A stretch of DNA of 64,000 bases from positions 93,363 to 157,362 of the forward strand of contig NZ_NPDZ01000009.1 in NCBI RefSeq assembly GCF_002811875.1. The letters are read 5' to 3'. Position 1 is the stretch's first letter, and every line of letters begins with the position of its first letter. Positions 1 to 7,187 of the stretch are shown piece after piece. Source of the DNA: Leptospira perolatii. GTDB taxonomy: Bacteria > Spirochaetota > Leptospiria > Leptospirales > Leptospiraceae. Position numbers and translations under genes: made by a program. The notes below the pieces were generated by a model. The model did not search any database and was not told the origin of the DNA. It was given only the letters and a program-made list of their open reading frames with translations.

Positions 1-1388
1 CTTTTACCCACAAAGAGTTTAGAGTTGTTCGAATCAGTGCCGGACTGATCGTACTTTCTGCTATATTAGGGTTATTTTATACTCAGTTCGTATTTCCTGG
101 TCCAGGAACCTATTTAGGCGGGCATTACGAAATTAGCGGACTGGGTTTTTGGTTTGGACTGCTCTATCTGGTCATGGCTTTCGGGACGATTCTCTCATCT
201 CCAAGAGTATTAGAGCAGCATAATATGGAATTTCCGGAGTTTTATGCTCTATTGTTGTTCGCAACTTCTGGCATGTTTTTTATGACAGGAGGGGCTGACA
301 CGATTACGATTTTTACCGGACTGGAATTGATGAGCCTTTCCCTGTACGTTTTAGTCGGGATGGCACGGAGCGATTTATTCTCTTTAGAAGCTAGTTTGAA
401 ATATTTCTTACTAGGAAGTTTCTCGACCGGTTTTTTATTAATGGGAATGGCATTCTTATTCGGAGGTTCTGGGACCACTCATTTGGTTGAGTCTCTTAAA
501 CCCTTGGCGATAGAAGGTTTGGAAGCGAATTTTTCAAAGATCGGTTTTTTGCTCTTCCTGACCGGTGTCTCCTTTAAGATCGCGCTTTTCCCTTATCATT
601 CCTGGACTCCAGATGCTTATGAGGGAGCTCTGACTCCTGTGAGCGGTTTTATGGCGACTGCATCCAAAGCTGCAGCAATGGGACTGCTTTTATTAGTATT
701 TCATAAACTTCCAAGTCCAGTCTACGGAACGGTGTGGTCATGGGTAATGGGCGGGCTTGCGCTGCTATCCATGACCTACGGAAATTTCCTGGCGCTAAAG
801 CAGGAAAACTTAAAGCGATTGCTTGCGTACTCTTCGATTGCACACGCCGGCTATGTCGTGGCGGGCTTGAGCCTGGGTGTAGAGGAGGAGGCGATTTTTT
901 ATTTAATCGTTTATTCTTTTATGAGTTTAGGCGCATTTGCATTGGTCGCGTATCTAGAAGAAGGAAAGCGGCATGTTACTTTTGCATCCGTACAGTCTCT
1001 TTCGATAAAGAGTCCTTGGGTTTCGTTTTCCCTGTTCATATTTTTTCTATCCTTAGCAGGAATTCCTCCCCTCGGAGGGTTCTGGGCAAAGCTTTTCCTG
1101 TTTCAAAAAATCGCCGAAACCGGAGACTTGCTATCTAGAATTTTACTCATCGGCGGAATCGCAAATTCGGCTCTGGCTTTGTATTATTACGCCAAAGTAG
1201 GAATTTCGACGTACATGAGTTCTGAGGAAGGCGAGATCGCCAAGTCGACAAGTATATCCAGAAGTTATGGAGTACTATTTGTTGTGATTTTCTGCGTCGG
1301 AGCCATTTTAATCGGTTGGTATTTCGTTCAACCAAAGGACCTTTCAAGCCTGCTGCTACAAGGCCGCGTGGAAAGTTCGCAAAATTAA
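1..1388 (+). CDS. nuoN: NADH-quinone oxidoreductase subunit N (5' truncated by window edge)
   Basis: Proton-pumping antiporter-like membrane subunit of respiratory complex I, which moves electrons from NADH to the quinone pool in the inner membrane. The reading frame is open from base 3, upstream of the first ATG at 174, so the true start lies outside the window; 461 residues are visible, close to the usual 480-500. The sequence is a run of hydrophobic helices. It carries the family signature ALFPYHSWTPDAYEGA with its conserved lysine and acidic surroundings, and further on LLAYSSIAHAGY. Being the last nuo gene in most operons, it probably ends the complex I operon here; the next gene starts 22 bases after the stop and may be cotranscribed. 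The identification is firm. Confidence 0.95.
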   Translation, partial: FTHKEFRVVRISAGLIVLSAILGLFYTQFVFPGPGTYLGGHYEISGLGFWFGLLYLVMAFGTILSSPRVLEQHNMEFPEFYALLLFATSGMFFMTGGADTITIFTGLELMSLSLYVLVGMARSDLFSLEASLKYFLLGSFSTGFLLMGMAFLFGGSGTTHLVESLKPLAIEGLEANFSKIGFLLFLTGVSFKIALFPYHSWTPDAYEGALTPVSGFMATASKAAAMGLLLLVFHKLPSPVYGTVWSWVMGGLALLSMTYGNFLALKQENLKRLLAYSSIAHAGYVVAGLSLGVEEEAIFYLIVYSFMSLGAFALVAYLEEGKRHVTFASVQSLSIKSPWVSFSLFIFFLSLAGIPPLGGFWAKLFLFQKIAETGDLLSRILLIGGIANSALALYYYAKVGISTYMSSEEGEIAKSTSISRSYGVLFVVIFCVGAILIGWYFVQPKDLSSLLLQGRVESSQN

Positions 1389-1409
1389 TGAGAATATTAT
1401 AAAATTCTT

Positions 1410-1928
1410 ATGAGTTTTCTGAAGCGGATTTCAGATCGAGTCAAAGATCTTTTCGAAAAGGACGATTCCGACGAGAGAGTTCTTCCTGGGCTAAATTTCC
1501 CTTTGCGAAAAGCAATGTACAAATATTCCAAGCAGAAGTCTCGGAGAAATTTGGATACCCTGTCTGCCGAATTGACCAAAGCTGTTTTTCTTGTGCCAAG
1601 AACTACTCAGTCTAAAGCAATTCCTAAAAAGAAAGTCAAAGCAAAGACCGCAGCTAAGAAGGCAAAGAAAAAGAAAGAGGCCGAGGCGCCAATCGTACTA
1701 ATGTATGTTCAGGACGAAAGAGGCAGAATTCTTTTGCCCGCTTTCTCGCATTCATCCGAAGTAAAGGCATACTTTCAAAAGGAAGTTTCAACCTTATCCG
1801 TTCCGGCCTCTGATCTATGGAAGCTTGGATTGATGAACGAGAAAGTAGCCGGCGTGGTCATCGATCCTGCGAGTTTGCTCTGGATTCTCTCTCGAGACCA
1901 CCTCGAAGGATTATCCTCTTCTAAATAA
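1410..1928 (+). CDS. SseB-like hypothetical protein with lysine-rich linker
   Basis: A 172-residue protein without a signal peptide. Residues 1-60 are charged and probably helical, residues 68-90 are a very lysine/alanine-rich stretch, and residues 93-165 form a compact domain. That domain begins with a hydrophobic strand (IVLMYVQDERGRILLPAFS), followed by a short helix containing KAYFQKE and a strand with VAGVVIDP. This pattern resembles the SseB N-terminal-type domain found in many conserved bacterial proteins of unknown role. The similarity is by eye only. It follows nuoN at 22 bases on the same strand and faces the convergent MFS gene. No function can be named with confidence. Confidence 0.6.
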   Translation: MSFLKRISDRVKDLFEKDDSDERVLPGLNFPLRKAMYKYSKQKSRRNLDTLSAELTKAVFLVPRTTQSKAIPKKKVKAKTAAKKAKKKKEAEAPIVLMYVQDERGRILLPAFSHSSEVKAYFQKEVSTLSVPASDLWKLGLMNEKVAGVVIDPASLLWILSRDHLEGLSSSK

Positions 1929-1976
1929 GTTTGTTACGACGAATTGCCGACGATTCACTAGTCGTTAAAGTGCACT

Positions 1977-3308
1977 TCATGCTTTTGGCTTCCAATTCCA
2001 AGTAATCGATAAAAGTAAAATTGCGATCATTCCAGAAGCAAGCATCAGATAAATTAAGAATTCCCACTGGAAAGTAGCTAGAGAGCTCAGCTTTCCGACG
2101 ATCTGAGATAATGCGGTTCTTCCTAAATATCCGAACAATCCAATAAAACCTGCCGCCGTCCCGACAGCTTTTTTTGAAGTGAAATCCAATCCGGCAACTC
2201 CTAGAAGCATGACGGGAGGGTAGATGAGTAACCCAACGATACCAAAAAGAGTCAAATCAATCCAAAGTTTTCCCTTGGGAACAAACAATATCCCGACTAA
2301 CGCAAATAAGATGGGGAAAAGACAGAGCAAGCTCGCTATACCTCTTTTTCCTCCTAGATTATCTGAGATCCTGCCAATGTATAGAGTGGATCCGATCGCA
2401 GCAAATTCGTAAATCAAAGTGCTGATGCCGCCTTTTTCCACACCTGCGCCCTTCGTAAATTTGAGATAGGATGGCCCCCAATCCGTAAGTCCGTACCTTA
2501 CGATATATACGAAAAAGTTGGCCAAAGCAAAAAGCCAAATTTTAGGATTTTTTAATACTGACTCGACGATGATTTCTCGAAATCCGAGTTCTTTTTCGAG
2601 GGATTCGATTTCTGCGGTCGAAAAAGATTCCTTTTCCTGGTATTCCTCAATTGGAGGCAATCCTACAGATTGAGGAGTGTCCAAAAGTCGAAAAAATAAA
2701 TATATTGCCGTTACGACGGATATCCCCGCGGGAATGAAAAACGCGTTTCTCCATCCGAACCAAGAGGTACTGTAGGCAGCGATCACGCCTACCAGGCCTC
2801 CTCCCACATTGTGGGCGATATTCCAGATAGCAAATTTGGTACCGCGCTCCGAAACTCCGAACCAGTGCCCGAGTGATCTACCGCAGGGGGGCCATCCCAT
2901 TCCCTGGAACAAACCGTTTAACCCCCATAAAGTGAGGTGTGTATTGTAATCAGAGGAGCCACCAAAAAGTATATTACAAATTGCTGTTAGAAGCAGTCCG
3001 ATCGGCATAAACACTTTGGGATTGCTTCGATCCGATAGAGCACCCATTAGAAATTTTCCGATTCCATAGGAGATTGCAGTTATGGACAGAATGTTTCCGA
3101 CTTGTTCCTGGGAGTAGTTCAAGGCTTCTGCCATTTCTTTGGATACAATTGGAAAATTATTGCGAACTATGTAAAAAACCGCATATCCAATGAAAGTCGC
3201 TTCCAGTATTCTCCATCGTAAAATAGGATATTTCTGATCAATTTGCTCTTTCGAAATTCGAGGTATTTCTTTGGCTGGTGCGAAGAAATTTAAAAATGAA
3301 AATGACAT
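1977..3308 (-). CDS. MFS transporter of the organophosphate:phosphate antiporter type (GlpT/UhpT-like)
   Basis: A 443-residue major facilitator permease with about twelve hydrophobic segments. The N-terminal segment [18 protein letters not shown] followed by [15 protein letters not shown] matches the GlpT/UhpT/UhpC (OPA) branch, whose members exchange inorganic phosphate for glycerol-3-phosphate or hexose phosphates. The motif GRSLGHWF and a glycine-rich helix (NVGGGLVG) follow the same family layout. The central loop of roughly residues 205-250 is charged, as expected between the two six-helix halves. It is alone on the minus strand, convergent with the SseB-like gene and divergent from the lipoprotein at 3424. 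The exact substrate cannot be read; a sensor-type UhpC homologue is possible but no uhpA/B genes are adjacent. Confidence 0.85.
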   Translation of the reverse strand: MSFSFLNFFAPAKEIPRISKEQIDQKYPILRWRILEATFIGYAVFYIVRNNFPIVSKEMAEALNYSQEQVGNILSITAISYGIGKFLMGALSDRSNPKVFMPIGLLLTAICNILFGGSSDYNTHLTLWGLNGLFQGMGWPPCGRSLGHWFGVSERGTKFAIWNIAHNVGGGLVGVIAAYSTSWFGWRNAFFIPAGISVVTAIYLFFRLLDTPQSVGLPPIEEYQEKESFSTAEIESLEKELGFREIIVESVLKNPKIWLFALANFFVYIVRYGLTDWGPSYLKFTKGAGVEKGGISTLIYEFAAIGSTLYIGRISDNLGGKRGIASLLCLFPILFALVGILFVPKGKLWIDLTLFGIVGLLIYPPVMLLGVAGLDFTSKKAVGTAAGFIGLFGYLGRTALSQIVGKLSSLATFQWEFLIYLMLASGMIAILLLSITWNWKPKA

Positions 3309-3423
3309 TGAATGAGGATCATTTATGGAATGGCTCAGTGTGCAATCTTATTTTAGAGTTCTTGTTAGGTCAGGGGCTATTCGTCATTATAAGGTGAGCT
3401 AAGCATTTAATTTTCCGACTCCG

Positions 3424-4119
3424 ATGAAGAACTTCTTTAGAACTATAATTTCCTTTTTTCTGCTTAGCTTTCTATCTATTCAATGCATGATAACGGATGC
3501 CTTGGAGAACAAGGCCAAAACCTATATCGGACAAAGCAATTACTTGATCGAAGGTCCAGTAGGGGTCGATTATATTGGAATTTCCGGCGATAAGACTATT
3601 GTGATGCAGCTTAGTTATCGCAGATATTTAAAATGGAGTCCCGAAACATTGGACGGGCATCTTCACGCTATAACTTGTGTGCAGTCATCCGATTCAGGAA
3701 ATCGATGGATCACTTCGGATTCAAAATTACAGCAGGTTCAAATTCTTGGAAACGAATACCCATGCACAAATAAACCGATCTCTTTTTATTCCGAATGCGG
3801 GCAACAAGAATGGAAAGAGTTGGTTCAAGCAGATGGAGGGACGCACAGGCTGAATGGGAATTACATCTTGCTGATTTCTCCCTTTAGCAATGACAAAGAA
3901 AAGTCGAGTTATTGCTATAAGAGTCCGGGCGATCAATTTCGACTTCTAACTCTGAAATTCTCCAAAGGAATTCATATCGAATCTTATCAAAGTGGAAATA
4001 AGGCTTACTTTCTATTGGTTCCGTTTGCTTGGATTGGCGATGTGATCACATTTCCATTTCAGCTTGGAATCGTGTTGCTCTACGCTATGATGCACAAAAG
4101 TCCTACTGTCCAAAACTAA
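3424..4119 (+). CDS. Hypothetical lipoprotein
   Basis: A 231-residue protein beginning with a basic residue and a hydrophobic stretch that ends LLSFLSIQC; the cysteine at residue 21 fits a spirochete-type lipobox, so a membrane-anchored lipoprotein is likely. The body has scattered cysteines (CVQSS, YPCTNK, SECGQQ, SYCYK), suggesting disulfides in an exported domain. A hydrophobic tail of about residues 195-225 (FLLVPFAWIGDVITFPFQLGI) looks membrane-embedded, which is unusual for a lipoprotein. I do not recognise a family. It is divergent from the MFS gene and followed by an AT-rich stretch before thiL. Confidence 0.6.
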   Translation: MKNFFRTIISFFLLSFLSIQCMITDALENKAKTYIGQSNYLIEGPVGVDYIGISGDKTIVMQLSYRRYLKWSPETLDGHLHAITCVQSSDSGNRWITSDSKLQQVQILGNEYPCTNKPISFYSECGQQEWKELVQADGGTHRLNGNYILLISPFSNDKEKSSYCYKSPGDQFRLLTLKFSKGIHIESYQSGNKAYFLLVPFAWIGDVITFPFQLGIVLLYAMMHKSPTVQN

Positions 4120-4189
4120 GCCTGCTTCCGGAAATGATTTACCCCGGAGGGTCCCGCCTTAATTCACTGCGGTATTTCTTATACGCGAA

Positions 4190-4275
4190 TTTATATTATT
4201 AAAACTTTATAATATTATAATTTTAATATATTATTAAATTATTAATATTTATTTAAAAATATAAAAATTATTTTT
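4190..4275. other. Extremely AT-rich intergenic island
   Basis: About 86 bases made almost entirely of A and T, with only one C between 4191 and 4275, placed between the ends of the lipoprotein gene and thiL. It contains short A/T palindromes but no clear hairpin with a G/C stem. It is either a bidirectional transcription end or a degenerate low-complexity stretch. Confidence 0.6.
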
Positions 4276-4294
4276 GAAGCACTCCTGCGGATTG

Positions 4295-5218
4295 TCATGC
4301 GAAATGCAGGAATCCTGGGTTCTTAGGGATCCAGGTTTTTCCATTTAAATGAAAATAGGCATTCGGTGTTTCTCCTTCTTCTACTTTCCTACAAGTTCCT
4401 ATCTGGGTGACAGGAATTCCTTTGCATTCAGAGGGAAGATCTTCGGAGGAAAGCACAATCAGTTCTAATTCTTCTCCTGAACTGAGAAATTCTTCCAGAG
4501 TGAGAAAGTCTAAGATACCTGGAAGGTGGGGGATTTGTTCTATGTTCACTTCCATGACCAAATTGGATGCTTTGGATAGTTTACTAAGGTCCTGCACTAA
4601 TCCGTCCGTCAGGTCCATGCAGGAGTGTACTTCGTTTTGTCCCAAGAGAGAGTCGACTAATTCGATTCGAGCGGTCGGACGAAGATGCCTTTCTAATGAT
4701 TGAGAGTGTAGGGCTTCCGGGACATTTGAAGCATATCCCTTTAAGATCTTATATCCTAAAAAAGAAGAACCCACATGACCACTCAGGTATATTTTGTCTC
4801 CGGCTTTTCCATTCACTCGATTGAGAGGCGAATTAGATTTTCCGAGTAAGGTAAGAGTCAAATTTAATTCATGAGATCTGTATGTGTCGCCACCGCAAAG
4901 TTCTATTTCGTAGCGATTTATTTTTTTTCGGAATGAGTCCAGGAATGGGTTTAAGAAATCTTTATTATTGCAATTCGAAGAAAGTCCGAAGTTAAAAAAA
5001 GCCTTTGTCGGAAGTCCATTGGCAGCGACTATATCGGAAACATTCACTTCTACTAATTTACTCGCAATATCTGCCGGAGAACTCCAATCTAGTCTAAAGT
5101 GTGTCTCCTCAACGATCGTGTCGGTAGTAATCAAAATGCCGTCTTCCCCCAGATAACAGTCGTTCAACTGCTCTCTTCCATCCGGGTAAAGGGAGCGAAT
5201 AATTTCTTCTTCTTTCAA
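4295..5218 (-). CDS. thiL: Thiamine-monophosphate kinase
   Basis: Phosphorylates thiamine monophosphate to thiamine diphosphate using ATP, the last step of cofactor synthesis, in the cytosol. The 307-residue protein has the AIRS/PurM-like layout: GILITTDTIVEETHF near residues 28-42, NVSDIVAANG near 58-67, ELCGGDTYRS near 105 and a second-half SCMDLTDGLVQDLSKL near 200-215. The aspartate-rich metal sites ITTDT, VSDI, GGDT and DLTDG are present. The first DD pair that usually opens the family reads NDC here, near residue 19. It is monocistronic by appearance and divergent from the YceI-like gene. No TPP riboswitch was seen upstream. Confidence 0.92.
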   Translation of the reverse strand: MKEEEIIRSLYPDGREQLNDCYLGEDGILITTDTIVEETHFRLDWSSPADIASKLVEVNVSDIVAANGLPTKAFFNFGLSSNCNNKDFLNPFLDSFRKKINRYEIELCGGDTYRSHELNLTLTLLGKSNSPLNRVNGKAGDKIYLSGHVGSSFLGYKILKGYASNVPEALHSQSLERHLRPTARIELVDSLLGQNEVHSCMDLTDGLVQDLSKLSKASNLVMEVNIEQIPHLPGILDFLTLEEFLSSGEELELIVLSSEDLPSECKGIPVTQIGTCRKVEEGETPNAYFHLNGKTWIPKNPGFLHFA

Positions 5219-5248
5219 GTGACTCTCTTCTCCTAATTATGAAAAACC

Positions 5249-5277
5249 TTGACTCGTTCGACTTTAAGGGCTAGTCT
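5249..5277 (+). promoter_or_regulatory. Candidate sigma-70-type promoter for the YceI-like gene
   Basis: A TTGACT -35 element at 5249-5254 and a TAGTCT -10-like element at 5272-5277 are separated by 17 bases. The predicted transcript start, 5283-5285, is only 1-3 bases before the ATG at 5286, so the message would be almost leaderless. The -10 match is weak. Confidence 0.4.
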
Positions 5278-5285
5278 TATGCCCT

Positions 5286-6008
5286 ATGAAAACTGGATTT
5301 GCTTTGCGACCACTAAGTTCGAAATTTCATATCATAATTGGATTGTCTGTATGTTGGCTTTTACTTGGCGATTGTAAACCTAAAACTCCAGCAGTACCAC
5401 AACCTGGAGTCTGTAAGTTTACGTTCAGCCCTGCGGATACAAGTTTAGAATGGAAAGCGTTCAAATTTACCGATAAGGCAGGCGTAGGTGGAAAATTTAC
5501 AAAATTCAAAACCAGTGGAACGTCCGCTGCGGACTCTCAAGAAGGTGCTATTGCAGGATTAGCGTTCGAGATTGATTCAAAAGATGTAGATAGCGGAAAT
5601 CCGGATAGGGATGCGAAGATAAAATCACAATTTTTTGGAACAATGAAAGAGAAGGGAATGATCAGCGGATCGTTGCTCTCTGTTTCCGTTTCACAGGATC
5701 GGAAATCCGGCACCGGAAATCTCAAGCTCAGATTGAATGGAATCGAAAAGGAAATCCCGCTCACCTTTGTGATCGAGAATGGAGACGTTTTGAAAGTAAA
5801 AGGATCGATCAATGTGAATGACTGGAATGCTACCAGTTCTCTTAACGCTTTAAATCAGGTATGCAAAGACCTACATACAGGCAAGGACGGAAAATCTGTA
5901 CTCTGGCCGGATGTAGAGATTTCGATCCAAACCCGTTTGAAATCGGAATGCAATGACCAAGAAGTAGCTTCTGAGGCGGATAAGACCGCTCCTGTCAAAC
6001 AGGATTAA
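5286..6008 (+). CDS. YceI-like lipoprotein
   Basis: A 240-residue exported protein. The N-terminus has a hydrophobic signal ending LLLGDC, a good spirochete lipobox. The body reads as a YceI/lipid-binding beta-barrel type: an initial strand TSLEWKAFKFTDKAGVGGKF, then AFEIDSKDVDSGNPDRDAKI followed by FFGTMKEKGMI, which matches the pattern in YceI proteins where an F-D-TS-NxxRDxH/K segment precedes the turn. YceI proteins bind isoprenoid-type lipids; a periplasmic lipid carrier role is inferred. Two late cysteines (residues about 195 and 222) may pair. It stands alone between thiL and the intergenic repeat. Confidence 0.7.
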   Translation: MKTGFALRPLSSKFHIIIGLSVCWLLLGDCKPKTPAVPQPGVCKFTFSPADTSLEWKAFKFTDKAGVGGKFTKFKTSGTSAADSQEGAIAGLAFEIDSKDVDSGNPDRDAKIKSQFFGTMKEKGMISGSLLSVSVSQDRKSGTGNLKLRLNGIEKEIPLTFVIENGDVLKVKGSINVNDWNATSSLNALNQVCKDLHTGKDGKSVLWPDVEISIQTRLKSECNDQEVASEADKTAPVKQD

Positions 6009-6018
6009 TTGAGACTTT

Positions 6019-6134
6019 CTGTAGGAGCTCCTACAGAATCGATCGCCAAAATTCTATTGCCAGAAGAGCTCTGGCGTGATACTTGGCTGGCTTGTGGCGG
6101 TGGAGGGGGGTTCCCACCACCATCCCCCCACCCA
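6019..6134. repeat. Intergenic repeat, copy A
   Basis: Starts with a perfect 18-bp palindrome at 6019-6036 (core GTAGGAGCTCCTAC) and contains a 25-base C-rich segment at 6110-6134. The same two parts in the same order and orientation recur at 15996-16119. In between, both copies share a short GTGATAC segment. The complementary strand of the C-rich part has several G-runs. The C-rich part is followed by a GGGCGGGG run that can pair back imperfectly. It lies between the YceI-like gene and rplM. Confidence 0.75.
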
Positions 6135-6243
6135 AAGCAGGGCGGGGCAACCGTACACGTACCCAAAACTGCCATTTCCCTATTATTTCCTTGACCCACA
6201 CGGCGGGTACGCGAAATTGGCCAACACAGGACGTTTTTTTCTC

Positions 6244-6693
6244 ATGCCAGTACTATCCAAACAGCATAAGACTCCTTCTCTAAAAAAAGAACAGGCTCAA
6301 AAAGTCTGGTACGTCGTGGACGCAGAAGGAAAGACATTAGGTCGTTTAGCATCACAGATTGCTCATAGGCTTCGTGGAAAACACAAAACAACTTTTACTC
6401 CACACGTAGATTGCGGAGACAATATCATCGTTATTAATGCGGCAAAGATTTCTGTAACCGGTAATAAAGAGACCCAGAAAAACTATTTTCACCACTCTCG
6501 TTATCCCGGTGGGATGACTACTACTCCGTTGCAAAGCATGAGAGAGAAGCACCCAGAAAGAATCTTGGTCGAAGCGGTCAAAGGCATGCTTCCGAAGAGC
6601 AAGCTTGGAACTAAGATGCTCAATCATTTTAGAGTATTTTCCGGGTCAGAACATGACCTTGCTTCCCAAAAACCGCTAAAACTGGAACTCTAA
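6244..6693 (+). CDS. rplM: 50S ribosomal protein L13
   Basis: Large-subunit ribosomal protein. I choose the ATG at 6244 (149 residues, [11 protein letters not shown]...) because upstream in-frame codons run through the intergenic repeat; family length is about 142-150. Family signatures are [25 protein letters not shown] near residues 22-46, [18 protein letters not shown] near 57-74, and the C-terminal [19 protein letters not shown]. It precedes rpsI by 14 bases, the standard L13-S9 pair, and they will be cotranscribed. The Shine-Dalgarno is weak (AGGA about a dozen bases upstream). Confidence 0.96.
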   Translation: MPVLSKQHKTPSLKKEQAQKVWYVVDAEGKTLGRLASQIAHRLRGKHKTTFTPHVDCGDNIIVINAAKISVTGNKETQKNYFHHSRYPGGMTTTPLQSMREKHPERILVEAVKGMLPKSKLGTKMLNHFRVFSGSEHDLASQKPLKLEL

Positions 6694-6707
6694 GGGAGAA
6701 CTAAAGA

Positions 6708-7106
6708 ATGGCAAGTGCCAAAGAAATCTGGGCAGTCGGTCGTAGAAAAAACGCAATCGCCCGCGTAAAACTAAAAGAAGGTTCTGGCAAGATTCTTGTA
6801 AACGACAGGGATATTAAGGACTATTTTCACAATAGCAAGTCAAACCTAAAGGAAGCCCTGACTCCTCTTGCTTTGTTGAACGTTCAGGATAAATTTGATC
6901 TACTCTTTAATGTAAGCGGTGGTGGTATTATCGGTCAAGTCGGAGCCATCCGTCATGCGATTGCTCGTGTGGTTTGCCGCTATAATCCTGAATTCAGGTC
7001 CACCGTGAAGAAAGAAGGATTGCTGACCAGAGATCCTAGAATGGTGGAACGGAAGAAATACGGTCTACATAAAGCTCGTAGGGGAACTCAGTTCTCTAAA
7101 CGTTAA
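6708..7106 (+). CDS. rpsI: 30S ribosomal protein S9
   Basis: Small-subunit ribosomal protein of 132 residues. It has the family start [20 protein letters not shown] and the conserved basic tail ending FSKR, which reaches the P-site t[20 protein letters not shown] near residues 70-86 is the usual core. A good AGGGAGA ribosome site lies before the ATG. It forms a two-gene operon with rplM and is followed by a strong hairpin terminator. Confidence 0.97.
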   Translation: MASAKEIWAVGRRKNAIARVKLKEGSGKILVNDRDIKDYFHNSKSNLKEALTPLALLNVQDKFDLLFNVSGGGIIGQVGAIRHAIARVVCRYNPEFRSTVKKEGLLTRDPRMVERKKYGLHKARRGTQFSKR

Positions 7107-7133
7107 TCCATTTCGTCATTCGAAAACCTTTGG

Positions 7134-7179
7134 AATGCCTGAAGTTCTTGGAAAAGACCTCGGGCATTTCTTATTTGTT
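7134..7179 (+). terminator. Rho-independent terminator after rplM-rpsI
   Basis: AATGCCTGA at 7134-7142 pairs with TCGGGCATT around 7160-7168 (one G-T pair), with an inner imperfect stem, followed by a T-rich run. It ends just before the alaS start at 7188, so alaS either has a promoter inside this region or depends on read-through. Confidence 0.75.
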
Positions 7180-7187
7180 GAGGCATC

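Noticed and set aside
4120..5285. TPP riboswitch near thiL
   Set aside because: No THI-box-like sequence was seen upstream of thiL or in the flanking gaps.
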